From Aurantibacter_A sp965215845 (GTDB lineage Bacteria > Bacteroidota > Bacteroidia > Flavobacteriales > Flavobacteriaceae): 64,000 nt of DNA. Below are positions 26,457 through 35,819 of this stretch, piece after piece; positions within the stretch are counted from its first letter, which is position 1; the number at the start of each line of letters is the position of its first letter. A program made the position numbers and the translations under genes. Location: NCBI GenBank assembly GCA_965215845.1, contig CBDCEL010000004.1, forward strand, positions 2,976,001 through 3,040,000. Direction: 5' to 3'. The notes beneath the pieces were generated by a model that had not been told where the DNA came from, did no database searches, and saw only the letters and a list, made by a program, of their open reading frames with translations.

Positions 26457-29400
26457 ATGCGAACACTACGTAAAAATTTACTCAGGTTAATCTTTCTCTT
26501 AACAACTACGGTCATGTTTTCACAAACTGATAAAGTTGAGGTTGTTAGTGACGAAAACGGAACTCAGTTGGTTGTAAACGGGGAGAAGTTTATGATCAAC
26601 GGAATGAACTGGGATTATATCCCTATCGGAACCAACACGGTAGATGCACAGTTCTGGAAAAAACCGGACGATGTCATCAAGGCCGGATTGGATATTGAAA
26701 TGTCGCTTCTGAAAAATATGGGTGTCAATGTTATTCGTCAATATACCGGTGTGCCTGCTAGGTGGATAAAATACATTTACGAAAACTATGGCATTTATAC
26801 CATGTTAAACCATTCGTTCGGACGCTACGGTCTAACCTTGGACGGTGCTTGGGTACCCGTAACCAAATATGGCGAAGAGCGCACTCAAAAATTCCTCTTA
26901 AAAGAAATGGAAGACCTTGTCAAGGGCTATAAGGACACACCGGGTCTTCTATTATACCTGTTGGGGAATGAAAACAACTACGGTCTATTCTGGGCGGGTG
27001 CAGAAACAGAGGACTTTCCCGATGGTGAAGAAAAAATCAATGCGATCGGCGAGTCGCGCGGGAGACCAATGTATAGACTGATGAACGAGGCGGCAAAAAT
27101 GATGAAAACCTTAGATAGTTCGCATCCGGTGGCCATCTGCAACGGAGACGTCCTTTTCATTGATATTGTAGCCGAGGAATGTCCTGATATCGATATTTAC
27201 GGTACGAATACCTATAGAGGGCTGTCATTCGGTGATATGTTCGAGGTCGTCAAGGAAAAGTTGAACAAACCCGTAATGTTCACCGAGTTTGGGGCAGACG
27301 CCTTTAACGCCGTAGAGAATAAAGAAGACCAATATTCGCAGGCCTACTATATGGTGGGCAACTGGAAGGAGATTTATGAGAATGCCGCCGGCCTCGGTAA
27401 AGCGGATAATTCAATTGGCGGATTTACCTTTCAATTTAGTGACGGTTGGTGGAAGTTCGGTTTTGACGACCGAAAGAATGCCGATGTACATGACAACAAT
27501 GCATCGTGGTCGAACGGTGGTTATGCGAGAGACCTTGCCAAGGAAGGTGCCAATAATATGAATGAGGAATGGTTTGGTATCTGCGCAAAGGGAGCAACCA
27601 ACCCAAGAGGTCTTTATGAACTTTATCCAAGAGCCGCATATTACGCTTTGAAAGAGGCACATCAACTAAATCCATATGCTGAAGGTGTGAACTTGGATTT
27701 TGTCTCAAACTATTTTGACAACATTGAGTTGATGGATGCCGTTCTAAAGGCGAGGGGTGATAAGGCCGCTTTGGTCGGAGAAGCCAGTAGCAAAATCCGT
27801 TTAAGCAACCTACAGGCAAAGTTCACCACATTCAATACTGGTGGTAATCTTTTGACGACCCCCGAGACTGCCGATCCAGAAGAGACGACGTATCCCAATG
27901 AACAGGGTTTTGACCACATGCAGTCCTATTTTGTGGGCGTTCAAGGTGAGCCCGCACCAAATATGAGGGCAGAGGTAAACTTCAATATCCTAGGCAACGT
28001 AGCGCAAAACCCGATTAATGAAATCTTCTATGAAAATAGAGGACGTCCGGTCGAGGTGAATACAGATGAAGGTCCAGTCACATTGAATGACTTCAATAGG
28101 GTTCAGGTGTACAATGCCTCCTTTGAATGGAATGCAAAGAATTTTGACGTAAGGGGCTTTTATCGAACAGGGCATTACCATTGGGGTTATGAAGGTGATT
28201 TCTTTGGCTTGTATCCCGAGGCAAACTACGGTCCAAACTTGGATATTTATAATGGCGAGATTTCCGGCATAGAAGTCGATGGAAAAGGAGTCTTAAAAGG
28301 ACTAAAAGCAGCATTTGGACCACAATTGTGGTGGGGCGCCAACCCGGCGGTTCTTCTAAAATATAGAAAACATATCGGACACTATGAAGTTACCGGAATT
28401 TTTCATGAGGATATCGACAATTTTGGAACCATCGTTTCCTCGCTGGCCGTACCCATGCCGAGAACTAGAAGAGCCACCTTGCATATAGAAAGGGAATTCG
28501 GAAACTTGGGTATTTCCGTCGGGGGTATCTGGGGTGGTCAACCCCTAAATGGAAGGGAGTTTCAGTTCACTGAGGGAGAATCTGGAAACTACACCGTTTT
28601 CACCGATAAAGTAAATTCAAAGGACAACTGGGGAGGCAAGGCCAAAATAACGTATTCCAAAGGTACCTTTAACTGGTACGCCCAGGGTGCGGCAATGGGT
28701 CTGGTGGCCAACGGAGGTGGCGATTATACCAGAACATTCACCGGTTGGAAACTTAAGGATAGCGGCAGTGGTAATCAAACCAACTTTTTAACAGGCTTTA
28801 CCTTTAACATTGGAAATGTTCAGGTAGCCCCTAACTTTTTGTGGCAAAAGCCCATTGTCGGGCCGATGCCCAATGACGTTCAGGGCCCTGGCAGACTGCG
28901 AAATATACTTGACGACCCCTTTGTTGTTCGGGCGAATCGAGAAACGGTTGCCGGTGAATTATTGCTCACCTTTGACCCTACTCCAGGAACCTGGATGTAC
29001 GAATGGGACAATGACAGGGCGGAGGATGCAAAACTGGCCGCTAGCGTAGGTTTTGTTTTTAGACACCTCCCTACGGCCCAGGATGCCGCAATCGGATTTT
29101 TAGGTACTCGAACCTTATTTGCATTTCCGAACTCGGTTCCCGCCAAGGACTTATGGGAAACACATGCCCGCATTGTTTCCAAGGTAAACTCGGACCTGGG
29201 AATAATCTCGAATCTCTATTTTGGAAATGCCCAGGCAAGGGGTAGTGATGATAGGGTCATTGAGCGTTTTGGCGGTGACATTCGAATGATCTATAAAGAC
29301 ATAAAGCTACAGCATGCCTTTAAAATAAATGACTGGGGACCCTTTGATTATCACAGGGATTTCAACCTCACGTATCCCGTGCAACTGATGTTGGATCTAT

Positions 29401-29612
29401 CAACAACGATTGGAAAACCAGACTGGTTCATTCTTCCGAGCACGCAGATCGGAATTCGGGGCACTTGGCGCTCGCTTGATGAATTTTCACCGAGATATCT
29501 GCCAAACGCAACCACAGGATTTGCCACTGAACCTGCTATCAGTCCGGTTGGATTTGAGAACGGAAGCGAATGGGAAATCAGAACATATATTCATATCAAC
29601 ATCGGCAAATAA
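26457..29612 (+). CDS. Clan GH-A-like glycosidase domain fused to an outer-membrane barrel-like region
   Basis: The 1051-residue protein has a signal peptide ending near FSQT. Residues about 25-420 look like a TIM-barrel glycoside hydrolase of clan GH-A: the acid/base would be Glu172 in LLGNENNYG and the nucleophile Glu277 in VMFTEFGADAF, the usual Asn-Glu and strand-7 Glu. GH2-type, GH158-like or GH72-like enzymes come to mind, but I cannot fix the family. From about residue 480 the sequence changes to long runs of alternating polar and hydrophobic residues with aromatic girdles (for example FNWYAQGAAMGLVANGG and WEIRTYIHINIGK), as in outer-membrane beta-barrels. It is the first gene of a four-gene run (gaps 11-23 bases) with two binding lipoproteins and a GH16 enzyme. 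Confidence 0.72.
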   Translation: MRTLRKNLLRLIFLLTTTVMFSQTDKVEVVSDENGTQLVVNGEKFMINGMNWDYIPIGTNTVDAQFWKKPDDVIKAGLDIEMSLLKNMGVNVIRQYTGVPARWIKYIYENYGIYTMLNHSFGRYGLTLDGAWVPVTKYGEERTQKFLLKEMEDLVKGYKDTPGLLLYLLGNENNYGLFWAGAETEDFPDGEEKINAIGESRGRPMYRLMNEAAKMMKTLDSSHPVAICNGDVLFIDIVAEECPDIDIYGTNTYRGLSFGDMFEVVKEKLNKPVMFTEFGADAFNAVENKEDQYSQAYYMVGNWKEIYENAAGLGKADNSIGGFTFQFSDGWWKFGFDDRKNADVHDNNASWSNGGYARDLAKEGANNMNEEWFGICAKGATNPRGLYELYPRAAYYALKEAHQLNPYAEGVNLDFVSNYFDNIELMDAVLKARGDKAALVGEASSKIRLSNLQAKFTTFNTGGNLLTTPETADPEETTYPNEQGFDHMQSYFVGVQGEPAPNMRAEVNFNILGNVAQNPINEIFYENRGRPVEVNTDEGPVTLNDFNRVQVYNASFEWNAKNFDVRGFYRTGHYHWGYEGDFFGLYPEANYGPNLDIYNGEISGIEVDGKGVLKGLKAAFGPQLWWGANPAVLLKYRKHIGHYEVTGIFHEDIDNFGTIVSSLAVPMPRTRRATLHIEREFGNLGISVGGIWGGQPLNGREFQFTEGESGNYTVFTDKVNSKDNWGGKAKITYSKGTFNWYAQGAAMGLVANGGGDYTRTFTGWKLKDSGSGNQTNFLTGFTFNIGNVQVAPNFLWQKPIVGPMPNDVQGPGRLRNILDDPFVVRANRETVAGELLLTFDPTPGTWMYEWDNDRAEDAKLAASVGFVFRHLPTAQDAAIGFLGTRTLFAFPNSVPAKDLWETHARIVSKVNSDLGIISNLYFGNAQARGSDDRVIERFGGDIRMIYKDIKLQHAFKINDWGPFDYHRDFNLTYPVQLMLDLSTTIGKPDWFILPSTQIGIRGTWRSLDEFSPRYLPNATTGFATEPAISPVGFENGSEWEIRTYIHINIGK

Positions 29613-29623
29613 AAAATAGAAAA

Positions 29624-31057
29624 ATGAAAAACAAAAAATATATACATATACCGTTTTCACTTTTGCTGGCATCGATTTTTGCCGTTTTAGCGGGTTGCGA
29701 AAGAGATGTTTCCGATGAGGTGGAGTTCGCAACATTTCCTGCAACAGGTGATATTTTTACAGATACCCCTGTAGGACTTGGAACTAATTTCTATTTCCCT
29801 TATGGTCCGAGCCCAGAAAACCCTCCTGGCTCAAAACCAACAGCTTGGTCAGTTGACGAAGAGGTCAGCTATTTGGGGGAAGCATCGATGCGATTCGATG
29901 TGCCGAATGCCGACGATCCAGAAGGTAATTTTGCCGGAGCGATATTTAGAGTAGATGGAGAGGGCTCAGGTCGTGATTTAAGAGGTTTTGATGCATTGAC
30001 GTTTTGGGCAAAAGCTTCACAAAATGTAACCATTGGCGAATTCGGGTTTGGAGAGGACTTCGGTGAAAACAAATTCGTCGTTACCCGGCAAAATGTACCA
30101 TTGACTACCAATTGGGTAAAATATGTTATTCCAATACCAGATCCATCCAAACTGGATCAAGAAAGGGGAATGTTCCGATATTCCGCTGGTTCGGTAGATG
30201 GTTTGGGCTATACTTTTTGGATTGATGAATTACGATTTGAAAAATTGGGTACGATAGCCCAGCCTAAGCCCGAAATTTTTAATGGAAATGATCTGGTGCA
30301 ACAGACCTTTAACGGCGCGAACATTCTGATCAATGGTCTTGCACAGACCTTTAATTTAGACTCGGGCGTCAACCAGACAGTTGTTGCCGCTCCGTCCTAT
30401 TTCACATTTACATCCACAAATCCCGATGTTGCCCAGGTCAGCGAGCTTGGTGAGGTATCTGTTGTTGGGGCGGGCACAGCTGAGATAACGGCTATCTTGG
30501 CCGGTGTAAAAGCAAATGGCTCATTGGAGATCACCTCGACCGGAGATATTGTTTCCGCTCCGATTCCACAATTCCCCGAGTCGGAAGTCATTTCCCTGTT
30601 CAGTAACCAATACACTGATGTGCCCGTCGATACGTTTCGGGCAGATTTTGGCAATACGGAACTCAGTGAGATAACGGTGAACGGAGACGACTTCAAGTTT
30701 TATTCCAACCTAAATTTCGTGGGTATCCAATTCCAAAACCCGACGATCGATGCTTCCACAAAAGGTTCGTTGTTTATGGACATTTATACAAACGATGTGG
30801 CAGCCGGCAACTTTCAAATACAGATAAGGGATAGAGGCGGCAACGGTCAAATTGATACCGACATTTTTACGGGCCAACCCATCGAAGACGATGCTGAGGT
30901 ACGGTTGGACTTGACCCCTGCAGAAATTCCCGTTGGTGAATGGATTACTATTGAAGTACCGCTAAACGGCACTTTGACAAGCCAAAAGAATAACCTGGCC
31001 CAAATTGTTTTTGTTGGCGATATCAATTTCTTATTGGACAATTTATACTTCCGTTAA
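29624..31057 (+). CDS. Carbohydrate-binding lipoprotein with Big_2-type domain
   Basis: The start at 29624 gives MKNKKYIHIPFSLLLASIFAVLAGC, a clear lipoprotein signal; an upstream in-frame extension would overlap the previous gene. Of 477 residues, about 55-220 form a beta-sandwich resembling carbohydrate-binding modules (LRGFDALTFWAKASQNVTI, GLGYTFWIDELRFEKLG). Residues about 225-305 look like a bacterial Ig-like (Big_2) domain (FTSTNPDVAQVSELGEVSVV). A second sandwich follows (EVISLFSNQYTDVPVDTF, ending INFLLDNLYFR). No catalytic residues are visible. It probably binds glucan at the surface, the place a SusE/F-like or SGBP protein takes in other loci. Confidence 0.75.
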   Translation: MKNKKYIHIPFSLLLASIFAVLAGCERDVSDEVEFATFPATGDIFTDTPVGLGTNFYFPYGPSPENPPGSKPTAWSVDEEVSYLGEASMRFDVPNADDPEGNFAGAIFRVDGEGSGRDLRGFDALTFWAKASQNVTIGEFGFGEDFGENKFVVTRQNVPLTTNWVKYVIPIPDPSKLDQERGMFRYSAGSVDGLGYTFWIDELRFEKLGTIAQPKPEIFNGNDLVQQTFNGANILINGLAQTFNLDSGVNQTVVAAPSYFTFTSTNPDVAQVSELGEVSVVGAGTAEITAILAGVKANGSLEITSTGDIVSAPIPQFPESEVISLFSNQYTDVPVDTFRADFGNTELSEITVNGDDFKFYSNLNFVGIQFQNPTIDASTKGSLFMDIYTNDVAAGNFQIQIRDRGGNGQIDTDIFTGQPIEDDAEVRLDLTPAEIPVGEWITIEVPLNGTLTSQKNNLAQIVFVGDINFLLDNLYFR

Positions 31058-31080
31058 TATTAGGTTAAGCAAAAAAGAAG

Positions 31081-31902
31081 ATGAAAAAAATAGAAAAAAA
31101 GATAAGTATACTATCGTTGCTTTTGCTGTTCATGATGGGCTGCAATACAGATGATACACAAAGAGTTGTCAATTTCACCGAGCCTACGCTTCAAGAGGAG
31201 TTCGATACCGATGGCGCCCCAAACAGTACGGTATGGGGTTTTGATATTGGTACAGGCCTGAACGGATGGGGCAATAATGAATTGCAGTATTATACAGACC
31301 GAACCGAAAATGTAAAAGTTCAAAACGGCGTGTTGCTCATAACCGCGCAACGCGAAGACTTTGAGGGTTCTGCGTACACATCGGCGCGTCTATTGACCAA
31401 AGATAAATTCGAGCAACGCTATGGTCGTTTTGAGGCGCGTATTCGTTTGCCCTATGGTCAAGGCATTTGGCCGGCCTTTTGGATGTTGGGTGCCGATATA
31501 GACGAAAATCCATGGCCGGGGGCAGGTGAAATCGATATCATGGAATACCGAGGGCAAGACCCTACCGTTTTGATAGGTAGTGTTCATGGTCCGGGCTATA
31601 ACGGTGGCAATGCCATCTCTAAAGAATATACCCTGCCCAATGATCGCTTTGATACCGGTTTCCACGTTTTCGGAATCGAGTGGGGTCCTGAATATGTCAA
31701 TTATTATGTAGACGATATACTCTATAACCAAATAACACCTGAAGATGTTACGGGTGATTGGGTCTTCGACAAACCCTTCTATATACTGCTGAATCTGGCC
31801 GTAGGAGGCACCTTCGTGGGCGATCCCAACGAAGAAACCGTTTTTCCGCAAACCATGTTGGTCGATTATGTCAGGGTTTATAAGAATACGAACACGAACT
31901 AA
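31081..31902 (+). CDS. GH16 endo-beta-1,3-glucanase-like lipoprotein
   Basis: This 273-residue protein is a compact GH16 enzyme behind a lipoprotein signal (lipobox MMGC, Cys21). The fold begins with LQEEFDTDGAPNSTVWGFDIGTGLNGWGNNELQYYT. The catalytic signature GEIDIMEY places the nucleophile at Glu150, Asp152 and the acid/base at Glu155. FWMLGADIDENPWPGAGE and PFYILLNLAVGG are typical of laminarinases. It should cut internal beta-1,3 linkages of laminarin at the cell surface. Unlike the larger GH16 upstream, its loop after LLITAQRE is short and uninterrupted. It lies between the two binding lipoprotein genes. Confidence 0.92.
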   Translation: MKKIEKKISILSLLLLFMMGCNTDDTQRVVNFTEPTLQEEFDTDGAPNSTVWGFDIGTGLNGWGNNELQYYTDRTENVKVQNGVLLITAQREDFEGSAYTSARLLTKDKFEQRYGRFEARIRLPYGQGIWPAFWMLGADIDENPWPGAGEIDIMEYRGQDPTVLIGSVHGPGYNGGNAISKEYTLPNDRFDTGFHVFGIEWGPEYVNYYVDDILYNQITPEDVTGDWVFDKPFYILLNLAVGGTFVGDPNEETVFPQTMLVDYVRVYKNTNTN

Positions 31903-31916
31903 TTAAAGGAACAACT

Positions 31917-34109
31917 ATGAAAGAAGTATTAAAAAAATCGAAATACCTTTTTGCGTTTATTTTGGCATTGTCTTTTTTGGGATGCGATGAGGACGATGAT
32001 AGCACCAATCTGCCGGAAGTAGTGGCGGGATTTACCTTCACCCAAAACGAGGAAACAGGTACGATTACATTTATCAATATTTCTGAAGAAGCCACAAGCT
32101 ACGAGTGGAATTTTGGGGATGGTGGGACTTCGACCGAAGTAAACCCTGTTAAGACCTATCCTACCGGCACATATACTGTTTCGTTAGAGGCTTCGAATGC
32201 TTCTGGGGCATCGGACACTTTTGAGGATGAGATTACCGTGCTTCTTCCAGAAGCAATCATGCTGCCGATTACTTTTGATGGTGCCAATGTAGATTATACA
32301 CCCAGTGTTTTTGGTGGTGCAAGTTTTGAAGTAGTTGATAATCCTGCACCTGGAGGTACAAACGATACCGCTTCCAAAGTGGGTGCAATAACCAATGGTG
32401 GAGCCGCTTTTGAAGGCCTGTTCTTTGATTTGGGAATTGGTATCGATTTGACCAGTGAAAAAACCATAAAAATGAACTTCTGGTCCGATGTGGCCGTGGA
32501 TGTCTTAATGAAGTTGGAAGAAGGCAATGCGAATCCCGTTGAAGTAGTTGCGAGCCATGGCGGTACAGGTTGGGAAGAAATTTCCTTTGATTTTACCGAT
32601 ACTGCCGAGTATGCCAGGTTAACGCTTTTTGTCGATGGCCCAGGAACAACGGCGGGTACTTTCTATCTCGATGACATTGAGCAAATCGAGACCCCCTTGC
32701 CAACTTTTGATTCGGGATTGATTATGAATGGGGATTTCGAAAGCGGAGATGACCCATGGATCGGAGGTGGCCGTAATATAGTTACCGAGGGAGGCAATAG
32801 CTTCAACTTGGTAGATGTGATGACGGCGGGCAATCCGTTTGACGTGAACCTCAGCCAAGTGGTTGAAATTACGCAGGGTACAAATTATATTTTGACCTTT
32901 GATGCCTCTTCGAACGTTGCTCGCACCATCCTTGCGGGTATTGGGCTCAATGAAGCCCCGTTCTCGAATACGGCGCCGTCTGTAAATCTTACGACCGAAA
33001 CACAAACATTTACATTGCAGTTGGCGGCCAATGACTTTGGTGGGGCAAATAGCCGAATCCTTTTTGATATGGGCGCTGAAGTTGGCACGGTCGTCATTGA
33101 CAATGTATCCCTTGTTGAAGGGGGTGATGGCAGTGATACAAATGGCGGAAGTGGTTTCGATGATGGTTTGTTGACCAATGGCGATTTTGAAAGCGGGGAT
33201 GACCCTTGGATCGGTGGTGGCCGTAACATCGTCACCGAAAATGGGAATAGTTTTAATGCGGTAGATGTCACGGTTGCAGGAAATCCGTTTGATGTGAATC
33301 TTAGCCAAGTACTCGACCTTACGCAAGACGCTGACTACATATTGACTTTTGATGCTTCATCAGATCGCGATAGAACGATAATAGCGGGCATTGGATTGAA
33401 CGTCGACCCCTTCACCAACGTGAACGAGACGGTTAATTTGACCACGGACACCCAAACATTTGCGTTGAACCTAAATGCTACAGGTTTTGGAGGTGCCGAT
33501 AGCCGTATCTTATTCGACATGGGCGCCGAAGTAGGTACAGTGGTAATAGACAATGTTTCCCTGGTTTTGGATGAAAGCGGCGGTGGCGGTTGCACCGGTA
33601 CCGTGGTTGCGGCGACTGCTCTTCCATTGGATTTTGAGGGTTGTGAATCGTTCGTAGATAGCTTTACCGGGGCGAGTACCATTACCGTCGAACTGGCCGC
33701 AAATGAATTCAAGGAGGACATCAATACATCTGATAATGTATTGAAAGTGGTAAAAGGCAACGGAGCTACTCGCTGGGCCGGCATTCAGAATACGTTTGCC
33801 AGTAATTTTGACCTAAACGCCACTCCGACATTTAAAATGAAAGTGCGTTCTACCAAAGCGAATGTGGTATTCCGATTTGAGCTGGCCGCGGATCCCGTGC
33901 CCGACCCCGATCCGGGAAATCCACCTCCAACCTACGTGACCATTCCCAATGCAAACGAGTGGACGGAAATAAGTGTGGTCTTTACCGGTGTTCCGGATCC
34001 GACGGCATACAATCGAATGGTAATAAAACCGGATAATCCTGAAGGTTCCGACGGCACGAATACAGATAGTGAAGAGACGTATTACATTGACGATATGATC
34101 GTTGAATAA
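31917..34109 (+). CDS. Surface glycan-binding lipoprotein with PKD and four binding-type domains
   Basis: The 730-residue protein has a lipoprotein signal (lipobox FLGC). A PKD domain lies at about 35-108 (SYEWNFGDGGTST). A beta-sandwich at about 112-258 resembles the module inserted in the first GH16 protein. Two nearly identical domains follow at about 268-405 and 418-555 (NGDFESGDDPWIGGGRNIVT ... VGTVVIDNVSLV), of the CBM4/9-like kind. A last sandwich occupies about 560-730 (LPLDFEGCESFVDSF ... YYIDDMIVE). No catalytic motif is seen. It probably captures laminarin-type glucan for the co-encoded enzymes. It ends the operon that starts at 26457. Confidence 0.8.
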   Translation: MKEVLKKSKYLFAFILALSFLGCDEDDDSTNLPEVVAGFTFTQNEETGTITFINISEEATSYEWNFGDGGTSTEVNPVKTYPTGTYTVSLEASNASGASDTFEDEITVLLPEAIMLPITFDGANVDYTPSVFGGASFEVVDNPAPGGTNDTASKVGAITNGGAAFEGLFFDLGIGIDLTSEKTIKMNFWSDVAVDVLMKLEEGNANPVEVVASHGGTGWEEISFDFTDTAEYARLTLFVDGPGTTAGTFYLDDIEQIETPLPTFDSGLIMNGDFESGDDPWIGGGRNIVTEGGNSFNLVDVMTAGNPFDVNLSQVVEITQGTNYILTFDASSNVARTILAGIGLNEAPFSNTAPSVNLTTETQTFTLQLAANDFGGANSRILFDMGAEVGTVVIDNVSLVEGGDGSDTNGGSGFDDGLLTNGDFESGDDPWIGGGRNIVTENGNSFNAVDVTVAGNPFDVNLSQVLDLTQDADYILTFDASSDRDRTIIAGIGLNVDPFTNVNETVNLTTDTQTFALNLNATGFGGADSRILFDMGAEVGTVVIDNVSLVLDESGGGGCTGTVVAATALPLDFEGCESFVDSFTGASTITVELAANEFKEDINTSDNVLKVVKGNGATRWAGIQNTFASNFDLNATPTFKMKVRSTKANVVFRFELAADPVPDPDPGNPPPTYVTIPNANEWTEISVVFTGVPDPTAYNRMVIKPDNPEGSDGTNTDSEETYYIDDMIVE
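32718..33575 (+). repeat. Internal tandem duplication of about 450 bp
   Basis: The block starting near 32718 is repeated from about 33168 with an offset of exactly 450 bases (150 codons), keeping the frame. The DNA stays closely similar, for example GATGACCC(A/T)TGGATCGG in both copies. This encodes the two consecutive binding domains of the lipoprotein gene. Confidence 0.8.
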
Positions 34110-34142
34110 GCGCGATACGGATTCTTGAATTAATTACGGAAG

Positions 34143-34177
34143 AGGTTGGTGATAAGGCAATTTTTACCGACCTTTTT
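34143..34177 (+). terminator. Terminator-like hairpin ending the binding-protein/GH16 operon
   Basis: AGGTTGGT (34143-34150) pairs with ACCGACCT (34166-34173) with one G-T pair, followed by a T run. It lies between the operon ending at 34109 and the transporter gene at 34250, so the cytoplasmic part of the locus may have its own promoter. Confidence 0.45.
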
Positions 34178-34249
34178 CCCTCTATCCCCCCAAGAGGTTC
34201 AAATACATTTTTAATAGGTAATTGACCGATAACGAATTAATACCAAAAA

Positions 34250-35791
34250 ATGCAAACTTCCGACGAGGTACTTGAAATGAACAAATCATATACTGTCTTA
34301 ATCAGTTTAATAGTCGCTCTTGGAGGGCTTTTACTCGGTTTTGACAGCGCAGTGATTTCCGGTGCGATTAAGGGCATTACGGTTTATTTTGAAATGACCG
34401 ATGCAATGCTTGGCTTTTCGGTGGGTTGTGTAGTTTTTGGTGCGATGGCCGGAAATTTGGTCGCCGGTCCGTTAGCGGATAGATTCGGAAGGAAGAAAGT
34501 TTTAATATTGGTAGCCGCCCTATTTACGATATCGGCGACTTGGTCGGCCCTGTCAACGAGTTACAACGAATTCATTATTGCGCGTATTATTGGTGGTATC
34601 GGTATTGGTGGAGCGATACTGATTGCCCCTATTTATATCGCTGAGATTGCTCCGGCGAGGTTAAGGGGAAGCTTGGTTTCCTTTAATCAACTCAATATTG
34701 TGATCGGTATTTCGGTCGCTTACTTTTCAAACTATTTTTTAGTGAATATAGATGGGGAAAGCTGGCGCTGGATGTTGGGTGTGGAAGCTATTCCGGCCTT
34801 AATTTATTTTTTGGCACTTTTTACAGTGCCCCGAAGTCCGAGATGGTTGATTCAAAAATTGAACAGAATTGAATTGGCCCAAAAAGTTTTGACGAAAATC
34901 GGTGGGGAAGCGTATGCCGAAACCACGATAACGGAAATTCAGAAAGGCATAGATAAGAAGGAGCCAAAAGGCAAACTTTCCGACATATTTCAAAAAAAGT
35001 ACTCCGTTATCATGGTAATAGCACTTGGAATCGCTTTCTTTCAACAAATAACGGGGATCAATGCAGTGTTTTATTATGCCCCGACCATTTTTGAGCAAGC
35101 AGGGGGCAGTACCGACTCTTCATTTTTACAAGCCATTGTGGTAGGTCTTACGAATTTGGTATTTACCCTGGTCGCCATTTGGTTGATTGACCGACTTGGT
35201 AGAAAGCCACTACTTTTAATAGGGTCAAGTTGCATGACCATTGCATTGTTGATGGCCGCATTTGCATTCTACAACGCCACCTATGATTTCAATGAGGCCA
35301 ACCTGAAAAATGTTGGCAGTGCCCAAATTCAAAACGGACTGGCCGAATTAAACGGGCAGTCGTTCGATAGTCAAGAAGCTCTTTTTAATGCGGTGGAGTC
35401 AAAGCTGGATCCGGATATGTTTTTGGATTTCAAACGCAACGAAATCACCAACTTCATACAGATAAACGCAACACTGGTTTTAGTCGCAATCTTATTGTAT
35501 GTGGCGGCATTTGCCATTTCATTGGGCCCGGTGATGTGGACACTGATCTCTGAAATTTTCCCGACAAAAATTAAGGGTATTGCAATTTCGGTCGTTGGTT
35601 TTTTTAACTCTTTGGTCAGCTTTTCGGTAACACAGGTTTTTCCGTGGGAACTTTCCAATCTGGGTCCCACAATGACATTCGCCATTTACGCGGTACTTTC
35701 ATTTTTGGCCATTTTGTTCGTATACAAATTTGTTATCGAGACTAAAGGAAAAACACTCGAGGAAGTTGAAAAATTGCTGGTAAGAAATTAA
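34250..35791 (+). CDS. MFS sugar porter family transporter
   Basis: The 513-residue protein has the sugar porter signatures: DRFGRKKVLI after helix 2, PRSPRWLI after helix 6, QQITGINAVFYYAPTIF in helix 7, DRLGRKPLLL after helix 8 and the C-terminal ETKGKTLEEVE. Twelve membrane helices are expected. It should import a mono- or short oligosaccharide by proton or sodium symport, or by facilitated diffusion. A hydrophilic insertion of about 60 residues (from about NATYDFNEAN to ITNFI) separates helices 9 and 10. It is the first gene of the cytoplasmic half of the locus, 28 bases before the putative phosphorylase gene. A start at the internal ATG (34277) is also possible. Confidence 0.9.
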   Translation: MQTSDEVLEMNKSYTVLISLIVALGGLLLGFDSAVISGAIKGITVYFEMTDAMLGFSVGCVVFGAMAGNLVAGPLADRFGRKKVLILVAALFTISATWSALSTSYNEFIIARIIGGIGIGGAILIAPIYIAEIAPARLRGSLVSFNQLNIVIGISVAYFSNYFLVNIDGESWRWMLGVEAIPALIYFLALFTVPRSPRWLIQKLNRIELAQKVLTKIGGEAYAETTITEIQKGIDKKEPKGKLSDIFQKKYSVIMVIALGIAFFQQITGINAVFYYAPTIFEQAGGSTDSSFLQAIVVGLTNLVFTLVAIWLIDRLGRKPLLLIGSSCMTIALLMAAFAFYNATYDFNEANLKNVGSAQIQNGLAELNGQSFDSQEALFNAVESKLDPDMFLDFKRNEITNFIQINATLVLVAILLYVAAFAISLGPVMWTLISEIFPTKIKGIAISVVGFFNSLVSFSVTQVFPWELSNLGPTMTFAIYAVLSFLAILFVYKFVIETKGKTLEEVEKLLVRN

Positions 35792-35819
35792 GGTCTAACA
35801 GAAATTATAGAATAGTTTA

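Noticed and set aside
32619..33326. 235-codon frame antisense to the binding lipoprotein
   Set aside because: It mirrors the duplicated domain, so the long frame is a by-product of the repeat and codon bias. No protein family is recognisable.
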